Source of the DNA: Symbiobacterium sp.
Lineage (GTDB): Bacteria; Bacillota; Sulfobacillia; DUSP01; DYEP01
Length of the DNA: 34,129 bases
Assembly: GCA_020725675.1 (NCBI GenBank)
Contig: DYEP01000137.1
Coordinates: 1-34,129, forward strand
Direction of reading: 5' to 3'
The notes beneath the pieces are model-generated. The model was not told the origin of the DNA, ran no database searches, and saw only the letters and a program-made list of their open reading frames with translations. Position 1 is the stretch's first letter. Each line of letters opens with the position of its first letter. Below are positions 1 through 7,962 of this stretch, in pieces. The position numbers and the translations under genes were made by a program.

Positions 1-193
1 CAGGGATGAACGATTCGCACTTCTTTACTGATTAGAGCAATTGTATATCTCAAGTGAGCGTTGCTAACCTAGCTCGCTGCGTGAGAACAGGTTTATGAAC
101 GGAACGACATCTAGGAATAGTTCAGCTTCCAGTGCGGCAGGGGGAGTTTGCCTTGGGAAGAACTGATACGGGCGGCGCGAGGGGGTTAGTGTC
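1..193. other. Left edge, no gene seen
   Basis: I see no convincing coding frame here; all three forward frames carry early stops and the reverse frame that crosses it is an unremarkable shadow. A purine-rich GAGGGGG stretch near 179-185 serves as the ribosome binding site of the following helicase gene. Any upstream CRISPR array, cas6 or adaptation genes would lie further left, outside the window. Confidence 0.5.
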
Positions 194-2674
194 TTGCAGG
201 TGGTAAATGCTCCTCCCAAATTAGCCACTGACTGCCCCGAAGAGCTGCTTAGTCTCTTTCGGGCTGTCATTGGGTCTCAGCAGGCACAACCTTTTGAGCA
301 CCAGGCAAAAGCCTGGGAGAGCATACTTGGCGGAAACAGAGTGTATCTCATTGCAGGGACGGCTTCAGGGAAAAGCCTTGCTGTTTTGATCCCGCTCATT
401 TACCAGGCAAAAGTAGACCCGCTACGCCGGATAGCGCTCCTTTATCCGACCCGTGCATTGTTAGAAGACCAGGCTACTGTCGTTCTACGCATAGCAGAGT
501 TGTGCGGACTCAGGGGTGAGGTATCTTACATCATCGGTGGAATGAAACGAACAGAGGTTCTTCATGCCCTTACCCACCGAATCATATTAGCTACTCCAGA
601 CGCGCTTTACTGGTTCTTCCGAAAGACAAGCAAGTACTCAGCACTTCTAATGTACTCGCTGACTTTTATTACCGACTTTTTGCTTGATGAGGCGCATCTT
701 ATGGGAGGACTCTCAGCCAGCAACCTCCGACATTTCCTGGAGAAGATAGCCTTCTTTCGGGAGAAGTACTTGAACTACCCTGCTGCTAGATTACACGTTC
801 TGACTGCAACACCGACGCCTTCGTCAAACCTCTTGGTGGAAGGTGTAAGCCCCATCCACGGCCGATCAAAGGTAGGCACAGTGGATTTCTCGGTAAGGTT
901 GCTCCGGGACAGAGGATCCATTGAGTTCTGGGAAACAGAGATTAACGAACAGCGGAAAGAGGGGTTTCGCCGCCTTATTGTGGTATTGAACTCCGCCCGA
1001 AAGGCGCATCAGATCTTTGACCGTACGCGCGAACATGTCATAGGATTACCTGATCTCCCTGGGGGGAGAGCACCCTTCGCTGTTCTTCTTGATAGCATTA
1101 GAGAGTTTATCACAGGAGGCTCCGCTGAGCAGAAAGATATTTTGCTTTCATTTCTTGATACGAAGAAGGCCCCAGTCTCAAAGGTAATCAAAGCAGCGGG
1201 GAGCCTAGAATGGACTATGGATGATTGGGATGTAGTACTCGAACAAGCTGGGGTCGACGTACCGAGCATTGATAGATGCGTACTGGAACGGCTGGAAAGT
1301 ATTGAGGGCGTAAACAATGCTGAAACTTGGGCTGCTTTATGGAAGGATCTCCGAGACGTCTTCGCACCAGAAGTTCTGAGTTCGCTAAAGACTGCATGGG
1401 AACACCATCTCGTTAGGCCAGGAGCAGAGCTCCTGATTAGGATACCGGATATAGTTTCAAATCAGGCTGTCTCAGAATGGGAACGAGTATTGACCACAGC
1501 TAATATAGAAGGACGTTCTCTAAAGGAGTGGCGACGCCAGATTGCTGAGCATGTCACACACCCATATATCAGGTTCTGGGATACCACACCAATGTTCCTG
1601 TATACTGGAGGAATGAGTTCGAACGATAGGGACGGTATGATCTCCTGTTTCAACAGTGACGCTTTTGAGCAGGCGATCATGGTTTCCACACAGGCAGTTG
1701 AAGCGGGCGTGGATTTTGATGCGGACTGTCTTCTTACTGAAGAATCCGATGCAAGCGCCATTCTTCAGCGCTTCGGAAGAGTAGGACGCAGAAATGCAAC
1801 AGGTACCTCGGCCCGGGTGATATTGTTCACGAGCGGTAATACGCTCGGAAGGCTTAGAGACGCTCTTTCAGAAGTTATGCAGCGGGAGGATTTCTCTCGG
1901 GTAATTGCTGAGTGCTGCAAAAACCGCGGTTTTCTGGGAAATAGTGAATATGTTGATGCCATGCACGCCGAGATCTTCCGTCAGATTGGGGTTTCTGGCC
2001 GGTCCTGGGTTAGATCTTTACCGTTTACAGAAAGAGTCATGCGCGATTCTAGAATCAAATGGGCGTACGGCTTGAGGGGGATAGGGGCTTCTGTCCAACT
2101 AAGCAGCGGAGTTATGCGAGAAGCTCTGAGCGTCCTTCCGTTGATCAATAATAAAGAGCTGATAGCTGCCGAATCGCCGTTTGTACTGGCATATGCTGAA
2201 GTTGACTTTGATACTATTGCTTGCAGGAAATGGTCTGGAAGGATCGTGGTTGACAATAGGAGCCAGTTTAATGCACTTGTAGCTGTCGCGGAGTGCTCGA
2301 CTGATGGTGTGTGGTCAGCATATGACAAAAGTTCGATCCCCTCAGAGATACTAAAGAACGGGGTCTTGCTTTGCTACGGCGGCCTTCCACTTCTGAGAGA
2401 CCTTCGCGATGGATGGGAGAGTATTGGACGATTGGAGCGTGTCTCTGACAGGAACGGCAAGTGGCTTTCGCTTCCCGAGCAGTGGTATCTTCTAATTCTG
2501 GACGCGGGTACTACAATGTCAGAACAGGTATTAGAACTGGCAAATGCCTGCGAGTCAGAGGTAGAAATGCTGGGCGGTCATGGAGGCCATGGAAGCACAC
2601 CGTGGACTTACATATTAGACAAGGGGGCAGGCGCGTGCGTCGAGATCTACCGCAGGGCACGGGAACAGACGTAA
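194..2674 (+). CDS. cas3: Cas3' helicase of a type I-D-like CRISPR-Cas system
   Basis: An 826-residue superfamily 2 helicase without an HD nuclease domain. It should be recruited to DNA-bound Cascade and unwind the target for degradation. Visible motifs: a Q-motif-like HQ at 36-37, Walker A AGTASGKS at 54-61, a PTRAL block near 85-89, DEAH at 165-168, TATPTPSS (motif III) after about residue 200, and QRFGRVGRR (motif VI) from 525. A long region between about 300 and 480 has no motif I recognise. The TTG start at 194 is chosen because GAGGGGG lies 8 bases upstream; GTG at 200 is an alternative. The next gene starts inside its 3' end. Assignment to I-D rests on the following cas10d-csc2-csc1 genes and on the stand-alone helicase form, which is normal for that subtype. 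Confidence 0.85.
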   Translation: MQVVNAPPKLATDCPEELLSLFRAVIGSQQAQPFEHQAKAWESILGGNRVYLIAGTASGKSLAVLIPLIYQAKVDPLRRIALLYPTRALLEDQATVVLRIAELCGLRGEVSYIIGGMKRTEVLHALTHRIILATPDALYWFFRKTSKYSALLMYSLTFITDFLLDEAHLMGGLSASNLRHFLEKIAFFREKYLNYPAARLHVLTATPTPSSNLLVEGVSPIHGRSKVGTVDFSVRLLRDRGSIEFWETEINEQRKEGFRRLIVVLNSARKAHQIFDRTREHVIGLPDLPGGRAPFAVLLDSIREFITGGSAEQKDILLSFLDTKKAPVSKVIKAAGSLEWTMDDWDVVLEQAGVDVPSIDRCVLERLESIEGVNNAETWAALWKDLRDVFAPEVLSSLKTAWEHHLVRPGAELLIRIPDIVSNQAVSEWERVLTTANIEGRSLKEWRRQIAEHVTHPYIRFWDTTPMFLYTGGMSSNDRDGMISCFNSDAFEQAIMVSTQAVEAGVDFDADCLLTEESDASAILQRFGRVGRRNATGTSARVILFTSGNTLGRLRDALSEVMQREDFSRVIAECCKNRGFLGNSEYVDAMHAEIFRQIGVSGRSWVRSLPFTERVMRDSRIKWAYGLRGIGASVQLSSGVMREALSVLPLINNKELIAAESPFVLAYAEVDFDTIACRKWSGRIVVDNRSQFNALVAVAECSTDGVWSAYDKSSIPSEILKNGVLLCYGGLPLLRDLRDGWESIGRLERVSDRNGKWLSLPEQWYLLILDAGTTMSEQVLELANACESEVEMLGGHGGHGSTPWTYILDKGAGACVEIYRRAREQT

Positions 2675-3348
2675 CACTGTTGCAGAGGTTTTCGTCCCTA
2701 CTGGCCAAGAGTGACGGAACAACGCTGCTAGAACATGCTGCTTCGGTATGCGAGGATTGCGCACGCCTGTGTCGCCTCGTTCCAGGGTACCGCCGCGAGG
2801 ACATTCGCAACCTTCTGGTGGCAAGCTTCATACACGATGTGGGCAAGATGTCACCAACCTTTCAAGACATCCTAAGAGGTAAATCAGACAGAAGAATCAA
2901 GCATGAGGCACATTCTCTTGATTATTACAGGGAGGTGGAGGATAGTGCTTCGGATATATGTAGATTCATTTCTGACTGTTCCGGGGAGGATTGTACCGGG
3001 GAATTGTGCTGGGAGGACATCTGGGGTTTCGTAGTAAGCCATCATGGATTGTTGACTCTGGTTAGGCGAGGGGAGCAGCTGCAAGCTACGCGCGATTGGA
3101 CAGGCTTACGTCCAGAAGATGAAGCCATAACACTGGCAGATCTCCTTTGGAGATATTACCCTCTTGGGGGCGCAGTTATACTTTCTGACTTGATAGACTC
3201 AGCATCCAGGGCAGGCTATCATTCGATCCGTAAAGCTTTATGGGAAGCGACTTCTCTAGAAGGAGTGAAGACAGCACTGGAGGAGGTGGCCACTCCATAC
3301 ATCTCACCTGTGACTCAAGACCTGTTGGAACTACTGCTTATAGGATAG
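2635..3348 (+). CDS. cas3'': HD-domain nuclease, Cas3''-like (detached HD of Cas10d)
   Basis: A 237-residue HD-superfamily protein. Metal-binding residues fit the Cas HD nuclease pattern: H34 in a LEHA motif, H67-D68 in FIHDVGK, a KHEAHS histidine pair near residue 90, and H136-H137 in a SHHG motif. In type I systems this domain cuts single-stranded DNA exposed by the helicase. The frame stays open upstream to 2461, but that part overlaps the helicase and looks low quality. I chose GTG at 2635 because AAGGGGG lies about 8 bases before it; TTG at 2680 is possible. In canonical type I-D the HD domain is the N-terminus of Cas10d; here it is its own gene directly before the Cas10d core. The stop TAG is inside the next gene's ribosome binding site. 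Confidence 0.8.
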   Translation: MRRDLPQGTGTDVTLLQRFSSLLAKSDGTTLLEHAASVCEDCARLCRLVPGYRREDIRNLLVASFIHDVGKMSPTFQDILRGKSDRRIKHEAHSLDYYREVEDSASDICRFISDCSGEDCTGELCWEDIWGFVVSHHGLLTLVRRGEQLQATRDWTGLRPEDEAITLADLLWRYYPLGGAVILSDLIDSASRAGYHSIRKALWEATSLEGVKTALEEVATPYISPVTQDLLELLLIG

Positions 3349-3355
3349 GAGGTGA
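3347..3355 (+). promoter_or_regulatory. Strong ribosome binding site for cas10d core
   Basis: AGGAGGTGA overlaps the stop codon of the HD nuclease gene and lies 6 bases before ATG 3362. It decides that start over the in-frame TTG at 3359. It also argues that the split between the HD gene and the Cas10d core is a real gene boundary and not a sequencing frameshift. Confidence 0.75.
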
Positions 3356-3361
3356 GCATTG

Positions 3362-5221
3362 ATGAGTTTCTTCAGAGAAGCCCTGAGCGAATTCCTGAGT
3401 AGGGACTGTCCTGTCAGTTGCACCGAAAATGCGATTCTGCAGGCTATAGTGGCGAAAGTGCACTATGCAGAATGGGGAACTGGGAAGAATCGGTTGGTAC
3501 TGATACGTTTGAGCAGACCAGTGCAAATGAGAGATGAAGTTTTCCTGGGCAATCTCTTGCTGAACAGCTTTTTGGGACGGACTGCGGCTGTTGGACTGGA
3601 GAACGCAGCAGGTCCGGGACGCTGCCTTAACTTGGCAAGTGATATTGAATCCTACTTTTACCTGGTGCGTACCGACAAGAGCCTGGACGAGCTGGCGGCA
3701 GCAGCAAAGGAAGCCTGGCTTGCTTCTCTTCCCAGTCTTTATTTCGACATGCCTGATCAAAAAAGAGGCCTCTTTGGAAGCCTGGTGAATAGACTTAACA
3801 GTTACAGGGCCAGCTTTATCCAACCCTTTCCTCTCATGGTAGTCCCAAAAGCATGGGCGAGACGTATGGAGATGGAAGTCAGACGGTATCTCATGAAAGC
3901 GATCCAGGCGGAGTGGCCGGATAGCGTGGCGAATATTCTGGCAAACATCGCCTTCTTCTACGGGACAGACGGATACGAGGTGCAAAGTCCGGTCGAATTC
4001 CTTGTGCGGTTGGTGACGCGTCACTCGATCCTTAATGGGCCAGACCTGGCAAGGGCGGTAAACCTTCCTGATGGCTACGATTTCTCTGGTTCAGGCGCGA
4101 AGGATTTGATTGCAAAATTGATAAAAGAAAACGCGTTCTACGCAGATGAGATGGGCCGGATGCTCACAGAGTTGTTGCAGGCTTTTGGGAAGAGTATCGA
4201 CTCCGGTTCACTTGATTGGCTAATGCCATATCACACTAGAAAGGGGACGATGCTTGATCTTCCCCCAGAAGAGGTACTCGATGAAGTTTTGCGCGATACG
4301 GTGATTGGTGGGCGTGTATGCTCCGCCTCCAGTCTGAGTTCGTCTCATCTTTGCAGGATGTGTGGTATTCGGGAGGCTCGACTCGAAGGCGCAACTATCA
4401 TTAGCAACGATTCGTTTACACGTTTTCACAACCAGGAGATTCACGGGAAAGACGGTAGACTGTGCATAACTTGCGCGCTGTGTGCTTACCTTCACATCGG
4501 ATTAACAGGCACTGCTACTCCTGTTAAAGGCCCTGTCCCAAAGAGAGAGAATGTTGTTTTCTTCTACTCGGATCTATCACTCAAAGAACTACTGGATCTC
4601 AAAGACAGGATCGCGGAAGAAATCGAGAGGTGGCAGACTTCGAAATCCGTTTCTTCAGAAGGCGAGAGTCCTCTGCAGAAGGCGGCCAGGGCTAGCAGGT
4701 TGGAAAGGGAACTTGAGGCTATTCTCAAAGGAACGGATGTAAGTCAAGTTCACATCTTCCCTCTTGGAATCGGTGCCAGCCCACTGAACGTTATACTGCT
4801 GCCGGAGAGTTTCTATCTTGAGTCCAAGAGGTTCCAAAAGAGCCGCTATGTTGTATCTCACATTCTTCTCTGGCTGCGTGAGCATTTAGGAGCCAATAGT
4901 AGTCTGTTCTTCAACTCACTTCCTGACCTCAGCCGCTGGGGTCTGGATTCGTCCCAACTGATGGTTGTAAACGGGTCGCCTATCGACCCAGAGTCTGAGT
5001 ACAATCGGCTCGAGTACTTAAGGGAAATTGTATGGTCGCTTAGCAGACACCGAATTAAGGAGGGGCTTAAGTACCGGATGGTAGTGGCGGAGAGGATGGA
5101 GCAAGACCCGTTCGGTACGTTTTCGCACCTGATCAGGGAGAATCTTGATTCTTTAAGTATAAGCGCGGCAGCTGATGTATGTAACAAGCTCTATGCTTTG
5201 AGGGAGGTGTTATCTGGATGA
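3362..5221 (+). CDS. cas10d: Cas10d (Csc3)-like large subunit lacking the HD domain
   Basis: A 619-residue protein at the position of the type I-D large subunit, which recognises the PAM and stabilises the Cascade. The clearest feature is a Cys cluster: CRMCG at 331-335 and CITCALC at 368-374, matching the zinc-finger region of Cas10-family proteins. There is no GGDD cyclase motif, as expected for Cas10d, whose palm domains are degenerate. No HD motif is present at the N-terminus; the preceding gene supplies it. From memory, Cas10d proteins run to roughly 900-1000 residues or more, so this one is short at both ends. It overlaps the next gene by ATGA at 5218-5221, which implies coupled translation. 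Identification rests mainly on the Cys cluster and on csc2/csc1 downstream, not on strong sequence recall. Confidence 0.65.
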   Translation: MSFFREALSEFLSRDCPVSCTENAILQAIVAKVHYAEWGTGKNRLVLIRLSRPVQMRDEVFLGNLLLNSFLGRTAAVGLENAAGPGRCLNLASDIESYFYLVRTDKSLDELAAAAKEAWLASLPSLYFDMPDQKRGLFGSLVNRLNSYRASFIQPFPLMVVPKAWARRMEMEVRRYLMKAIQAEWPDSVANILANIAFFYGTDGYEVQSPVEFLVRLVTRHSILNGPDLARAVNLPDGYDFSGSGAKDLIAKLIKENAFYADEMGRMLTELLQAFGKSIDSGSLDWLMPYHTRKGTMLDLPPEEVLDEVLRDTVIGGRVCSASSLSSSHLCRMCGIREARLEGATIISNDSFTRFHNQEIHGKDGRLCITCALCAYLHIGLTGTATPVKGPVPKRENVVFFYSDLSLKELLDLKDRIAEEIERWQTSKSVSSEGESPLQKAARASRLERELEAILKGTDVSQVHIFPLGIGASPLNVILLPESFYLESKRFQKSRYVVSHILLWLREHLGANSSLFFNSLPDLSRWGLDSSQLMVVNGSPIDPESEYNRLEYLREIVWSLSRHRIKEGLKYRMVVAERMEQDPFGTFSHLIRENLDSLSISAAADVCNKLYALREVLSG

Positions 5222-5811
5222 ATCCTGACAGGATAGACGCATTGGTAGATCACCTTTGCATGGTGCTAGACGCCATGGGTGAGATTCCGCTATCCCTTCG
5301 AGAGGCACGCGCACATCAGTTTGAAAAATACCCGAGAGAACTCCTAGCTAGCCTCGAGAAGCACGGAGGAGACCCACAACTGGCGCTGCCCGAGTGGTTG
5401 ACCCGGATACAGAGACTGATGCTGAATCCGAAGGACAAAGAGTACGGTGGTTTACAGATAGCGAACGTGCTCCAGGAGACGGAGAGGCTAAGAGGATTTA
5501 TATCAGAGAATTTTCCTCACTTCGACCGGGAGACGTTGAGGCATCTTCGGGCCAGCCTGTTGGCTAGAGTGCTTGCCACAATGGCAAATTGCTGGGAGCT
5601 GGCAAGAGCTTACTCATATTCCGATACGGGTGCTTCTGATAAGTTTACACCTGAGAGCATTAATAGGGATTTTGCCCGCAGCGTGATGGAGGAGCTACAA
5701 CGTATCCCTGAGTCACGTCGCAACGCTATCCTGGAACTAGCCAAGAAACACGTGCTCTTCCATATCCCTTACTACCGGGCATTTACGAAAGAAGGGAGAG
5801 GAGAAAATTGA
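5218..5811 (+). CDS. Small helical protein, candidate stand-alone Cas11d
   Basis: A 197-residue protein with no motif I can name. It appears almost all alpha-helical: charged and leucine-rich stretches, few glycines, no Cys cluster, no membrane segment, no signal peptide. Its place between the Cas10d core and Csc2, and its ATGA overlap with cas10d, make a Cascade small subunit (Cas11) the best guess. In known type I-D systems the small subunit is made from an internal start within the 3' part of cas10d; here the Cas10d core is short and a separate gene of fitting size follows, so this could be that C-terminal segment as its own gene. The function is inferred from position, size and helical character only. 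Confidence 0.5.
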   Translation: MNPDRIDALVDHLCMVLDAMGEIPLSLREARAHQFEKYPRELLASLEKHGGDPQLALPEWLTRIQRLMLNPKDKEYGGLQIANVLQETERLRGFISENFPHFDRETLRHLRASLLARVLATMANCWELARAYSYSDTGASDKFTPESINRDFARSVMEELQRIPESRRNAILELAKKHVLFHIPYYRAFTKEGRGEN

Positions 5812-6737
5812 AGACACTCGAATCTGCTCTGTCGCCCATTGCAAAGGTATTAGTACCCTCGGGCGCCAAGGGAAAGAACAAGGGTACACTACCGCCTGTA
5901 TTTAGCAGAAATGTAGTAACCATTGTCTCATTGAAAACGGTCACGACGCGCTTCTTACCTGTCAGTCACGAAGGCTTTTCTAATGAAACCTATGTGGATA
6001 AAGTAGACTTGCTAGGAACCAAGAGAGCGGAGTTCATCGCCCGTAAGCAAAAGGGTATAGAACGGAGGGCTCACATGAGCCTCTTTAGAGAGATGCTGGA
6101 AGCCAAGGGCTTGAAATGGGAACAGGCCTTTGAGGACAAGTTCGGGCGACCATGCGTAATCCCCGGGAGCCTCTGTGTCACTTGCTGGAATTGTTCGCTG
6201 TTTGGAGCGCTAGAGGCCGGAAAAGGCGGTACGTTCGCCAGAGTAAGGTACTTTGATACCTGGACGTTCCAATCTGCTGATGACTGTGTGGCGTCAGCTA
6301 CTTCGGAAGAAGGCCTCGGAATTGGAAATACCGTCAGTGAAGACCTGGCTCAGGCGAGAGGTGCCGATTCGTATCACCTTTACGAGTATGTGAAAGCAGG
6401 GAGCACATTTCCAGTAATTACAGTTCTGGAGTCACCAACGGCTCTAGATGTAGCAGGTATCATTATGGCCATACAACGTGCTGACGTTCATGGGTACGGG
6501 AAGTACTCTGCAAACCACGGCAAGTTTAGTACTGAGTTTGTGGCCGTAGCCGCCGGGATGCCGCGCTTTTCCGTTTTGGACCTACTAGAAGCTGGTGACC
6601 CGTCCGAGGTAAGAGCAAAGATTTCGAGTCACTCACTGGACTTTGAAACAGACAACGTTGTGATTGGGCATGACAAGATCACCGCTTTGGGCAATGCCCT
6701 TCCTGGTCTTTTTGATGAGTACTGGAGCCAGCTGTAG
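5808..6737 (+). CDS. csc2: Csc2 (Cas7d) backbone subunit, type I-D-like
   Basis: A 309-residue protein matching Csc2, the Cas7 subunit that polymerises along the crRNA spacer. Supporting features are a CVTCWNCSLFGAL block near residues 122-134, typical of the Cys-containing insertion before a LFG motif in Cas7-type proteins, and a YHLYEYVKAGSTFP stretch near 195-208 like the conserved Csc2 core. The TTG start at 5808 is preceded by AGAGGAG at about the right distance and overlaps the previous stop (TTGA), so translation is probably coupled. Csc2 followed directly by Csc1 is the diagnostic gene pair of type I-D. No truncation is evident. Confidence 0.7.
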   Translation: MKTLESALSPIAKVLVPSGAKGKNKGTLPPVFSRNVVTIVSLKTVTTRFLPVSHEGFSNETYVDKVDLLGTKRAEFIARKQKGIERRAHMSLFREMLEAKGLKWEQAFEDKFGRPCVIPGSLCVTCWNCSLFGALEAGKGGTFARVRYFDTWTFQSADDCVASATSEEGLGIGNTVSEDLAQARGADSYHLYEYVKAGSTFPVITVLESPTALDVAGIIMAIQRADVHGYGKYSANHGKFSTEFVAVAAGMPRFSVLDLLEAGDPSEVRAKISSHSLDFETDNVVIGHDKITALGNALPGLFDEYWSQL

Positions 6738-6753
6738 AACGGGGCGATGAGAC

Positions 6754-7500
6754 ATGAATGTTCGAAGACTGGTCTTCCGTGTCTGCGGGTACTTGACTTT
6801 GGTTCAAAGCGACTTCGGAACGGAATACAGGACATACCAGTTCATATCTTCTGAAGCTCTGTACGCCTCCTTAACTCGCGGTGCCACACGGCGTTTTGGC
6901 AGAATAGAAGCAGATATGAACCGCGACTTCCATCAGTGGTATGAGGTCAGCAGTTACCCCGTGTGGTTTCTTCCGGGTATCTTTGACGGACCGCCAAAAC
7001 GTGAAGAACACGTGTTTAATGTTGTAGATGAGCTTACTCCGTCCACAAGCGAGTATAGCAGCGTTTCAGCAAAGGGGTGGAAAGTGTCAAAGAGAACCAG
7101 CCTGCCGACATATGGGCTTATAGAGTCCATTAAGCCTGGTCAGGTATTTTCTACGGTCGGTCTGGGTGAAAAGAGACTGCTCGAGGGATTTGAAAAGGGT
7201 CAGACTTTCCTGTTAGGGAAAAAGAGGGTGATGATTCAACTCATGCACCTATCTTGCGTCGGAGAACTCCGGCCGGGTGCAGGGGAAGATGAATGCTGGC
7301 CAATACCGGTAAGACCTGATAGCCTCCGGCGGTTTACCTCGTATACAGTCCACTATGCGACTCCAGAATTCCTGATTGCCAGCGGGAAGGGGGAGGGGCT
7401 TCTATCTGCTTCAGTACTGTTAGAGGATAAAGAAGGGGCGATAGCCATTCCCGAATGGTGGCTTGAGGGGCTCACCTGGTTGAGGCAGAAGACGGGTTGA
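6754..7500 (+). CDS. csc1: Csc1 (Cas5d) subunit, type I-D-like
   Basis: A 248-residue protein that fits Csc1, the Cas5-type subunit that holds the 5' handle of the crRNA. It opens with a beta-strand-rich stretch (RLVFRVCGYLTLV) typical of RAMP folds, has a YGLIESIKPGQVF block and a FLLGKKR motif at about 150-157, which fits the Csc1 pattern of a glycine-containing strand near the middle of the protein. It starts with ATG 16 bases after csc2 and is the last intact gene of module 1. In canonical I-D loci the next gene would be cas6; only a possible remnant follows here. Confidence 0.68.
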   Translation: MNVRRLVFRVCGYLTLVQSDFGTEYRTYQFISSEALYASLTRGATRRFGRIEADMNRDFHQWYEVSSYPVWFLPGIFDGPPKREEHVFNVVDELTPSTSEYSSVSAKGWKVSKRTSLPTYGLIESIKPGQVFSTVGLGEKRLLEGFEKGQTFLLGKKRVMIQLMHLSCVGELRPGAGEDECWPIPVRPDSLRRFTSYTVHYATPEFLIASGKGEGLLSASVLLEDKEGAIAIPEWWLEGLTWLRQKTG

Positions 7501-7962
7501 TTGCGAGCACCAATCTGCCGGATGAGATGGTCACTCCTTTGCTGGGTGGAGTACTGGAGATCCAAACAGGGTCCCGATACTGCTCTTACTTTGCCATGTC
7601 GGGATTGGTAATCAGTCAGTGACGTATTGCCTTAGAGTCTCAATGCTGCCACTGGCTAAACTGTCTATGCCGTCCTTGAGTAAAGTAGTGTCCAGTATCC
7701 GCGAAACGGGGACTGAACTTATCTGGCTGTGCGTTGGCTGGATTATCGTTTCCACGAATCCGCGGAGAGTGGGTACCTGTCAGCGCTAATTGTACATCTG
7801 CGTAGTACGGGCTCTCACACCTGACGCGGGTGTGGTAAGCTATGGTAAACATGCAGGAATTTCCTAGTGTATGACGAAACTGGAATGATGGTACCTCATC
7901 CCAATCTGTAACTTCATCCCGTTGGCAATTGTTTGGCAGTTGGTCAGGAAGGGTGGGGAATA
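7501..7962. other. Gap between modules 1 and 2
   Basis: Apart from the possible cas6 tail there is no supportable gene. A 48-codon frame from ATG 7643 to TAA 7789 continues the remnant frame and looks like noise. No repeated units that would indicate a CRISPR array are present. I could not find a well-spaced -35/-10 pair, so the promoter of module 2 is unidentified. The purine-rich AGGAAGGGTGGGG at about 7947-7958 serves as the ribosome binding region of cas10. Confidence 0.5.
7526..7645 (+). pseudogene. Possible remnant of a cas6 3' end
   Basis: In frame 2, between a stop at 7523-7525 and about 7645, the translation reads GHSFAGW, then a DPNRVPILLLL stretch, then CHVGIGNQSVTYCLRV. This resembles the end of Cas6 endoribonucleases: a F.G strand, a block of leucines, and a glycine-rich G-x-G...TY-G-L-G finish. 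Here two of the expected glycines are replaced (YCLR) and no start codon or upstream domain remains. The spot is exactly where type I-D loci carry cas6. A second short frame, TTG 7497 to TGA 7622 (41 codons), overlaps the csc1 stop by TTGA but resembles nothing I know. I treat the remnant as a hypothesis based on pattern only. Confidence 0.33.

Noticed and set aside
2461-2634. Upstream extension of the HD nuclease frame
   Set aside because: It lies entirely within the helicase gene in another frame, is Arg/Gly-rich like a shadow, and a better-placed GTG exists at 2635.
3338-4024. A 228-codon reverse frame opposite cas10d
   Set aside because: His/Cys/Pro-rich shadow composition, no start signals, and the plus-strand gene has a strong ribosome binding site and a zinc-finger pattern.
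3362-5221. Reading module 1 as a type III system because of a Cas10-like large subunit
   Set aside because: No GGDD motif is present, and the neighbours are a Cas3' helicase, Csc2 and Csc1, which fit type I-D.
7620-7932. Possible CRISPR array or leader in the gap between modules
   Set aside because: I looked for repeated 25-40 base units and found none; single repeat-like GTTTCCACG sequence occurs once only.
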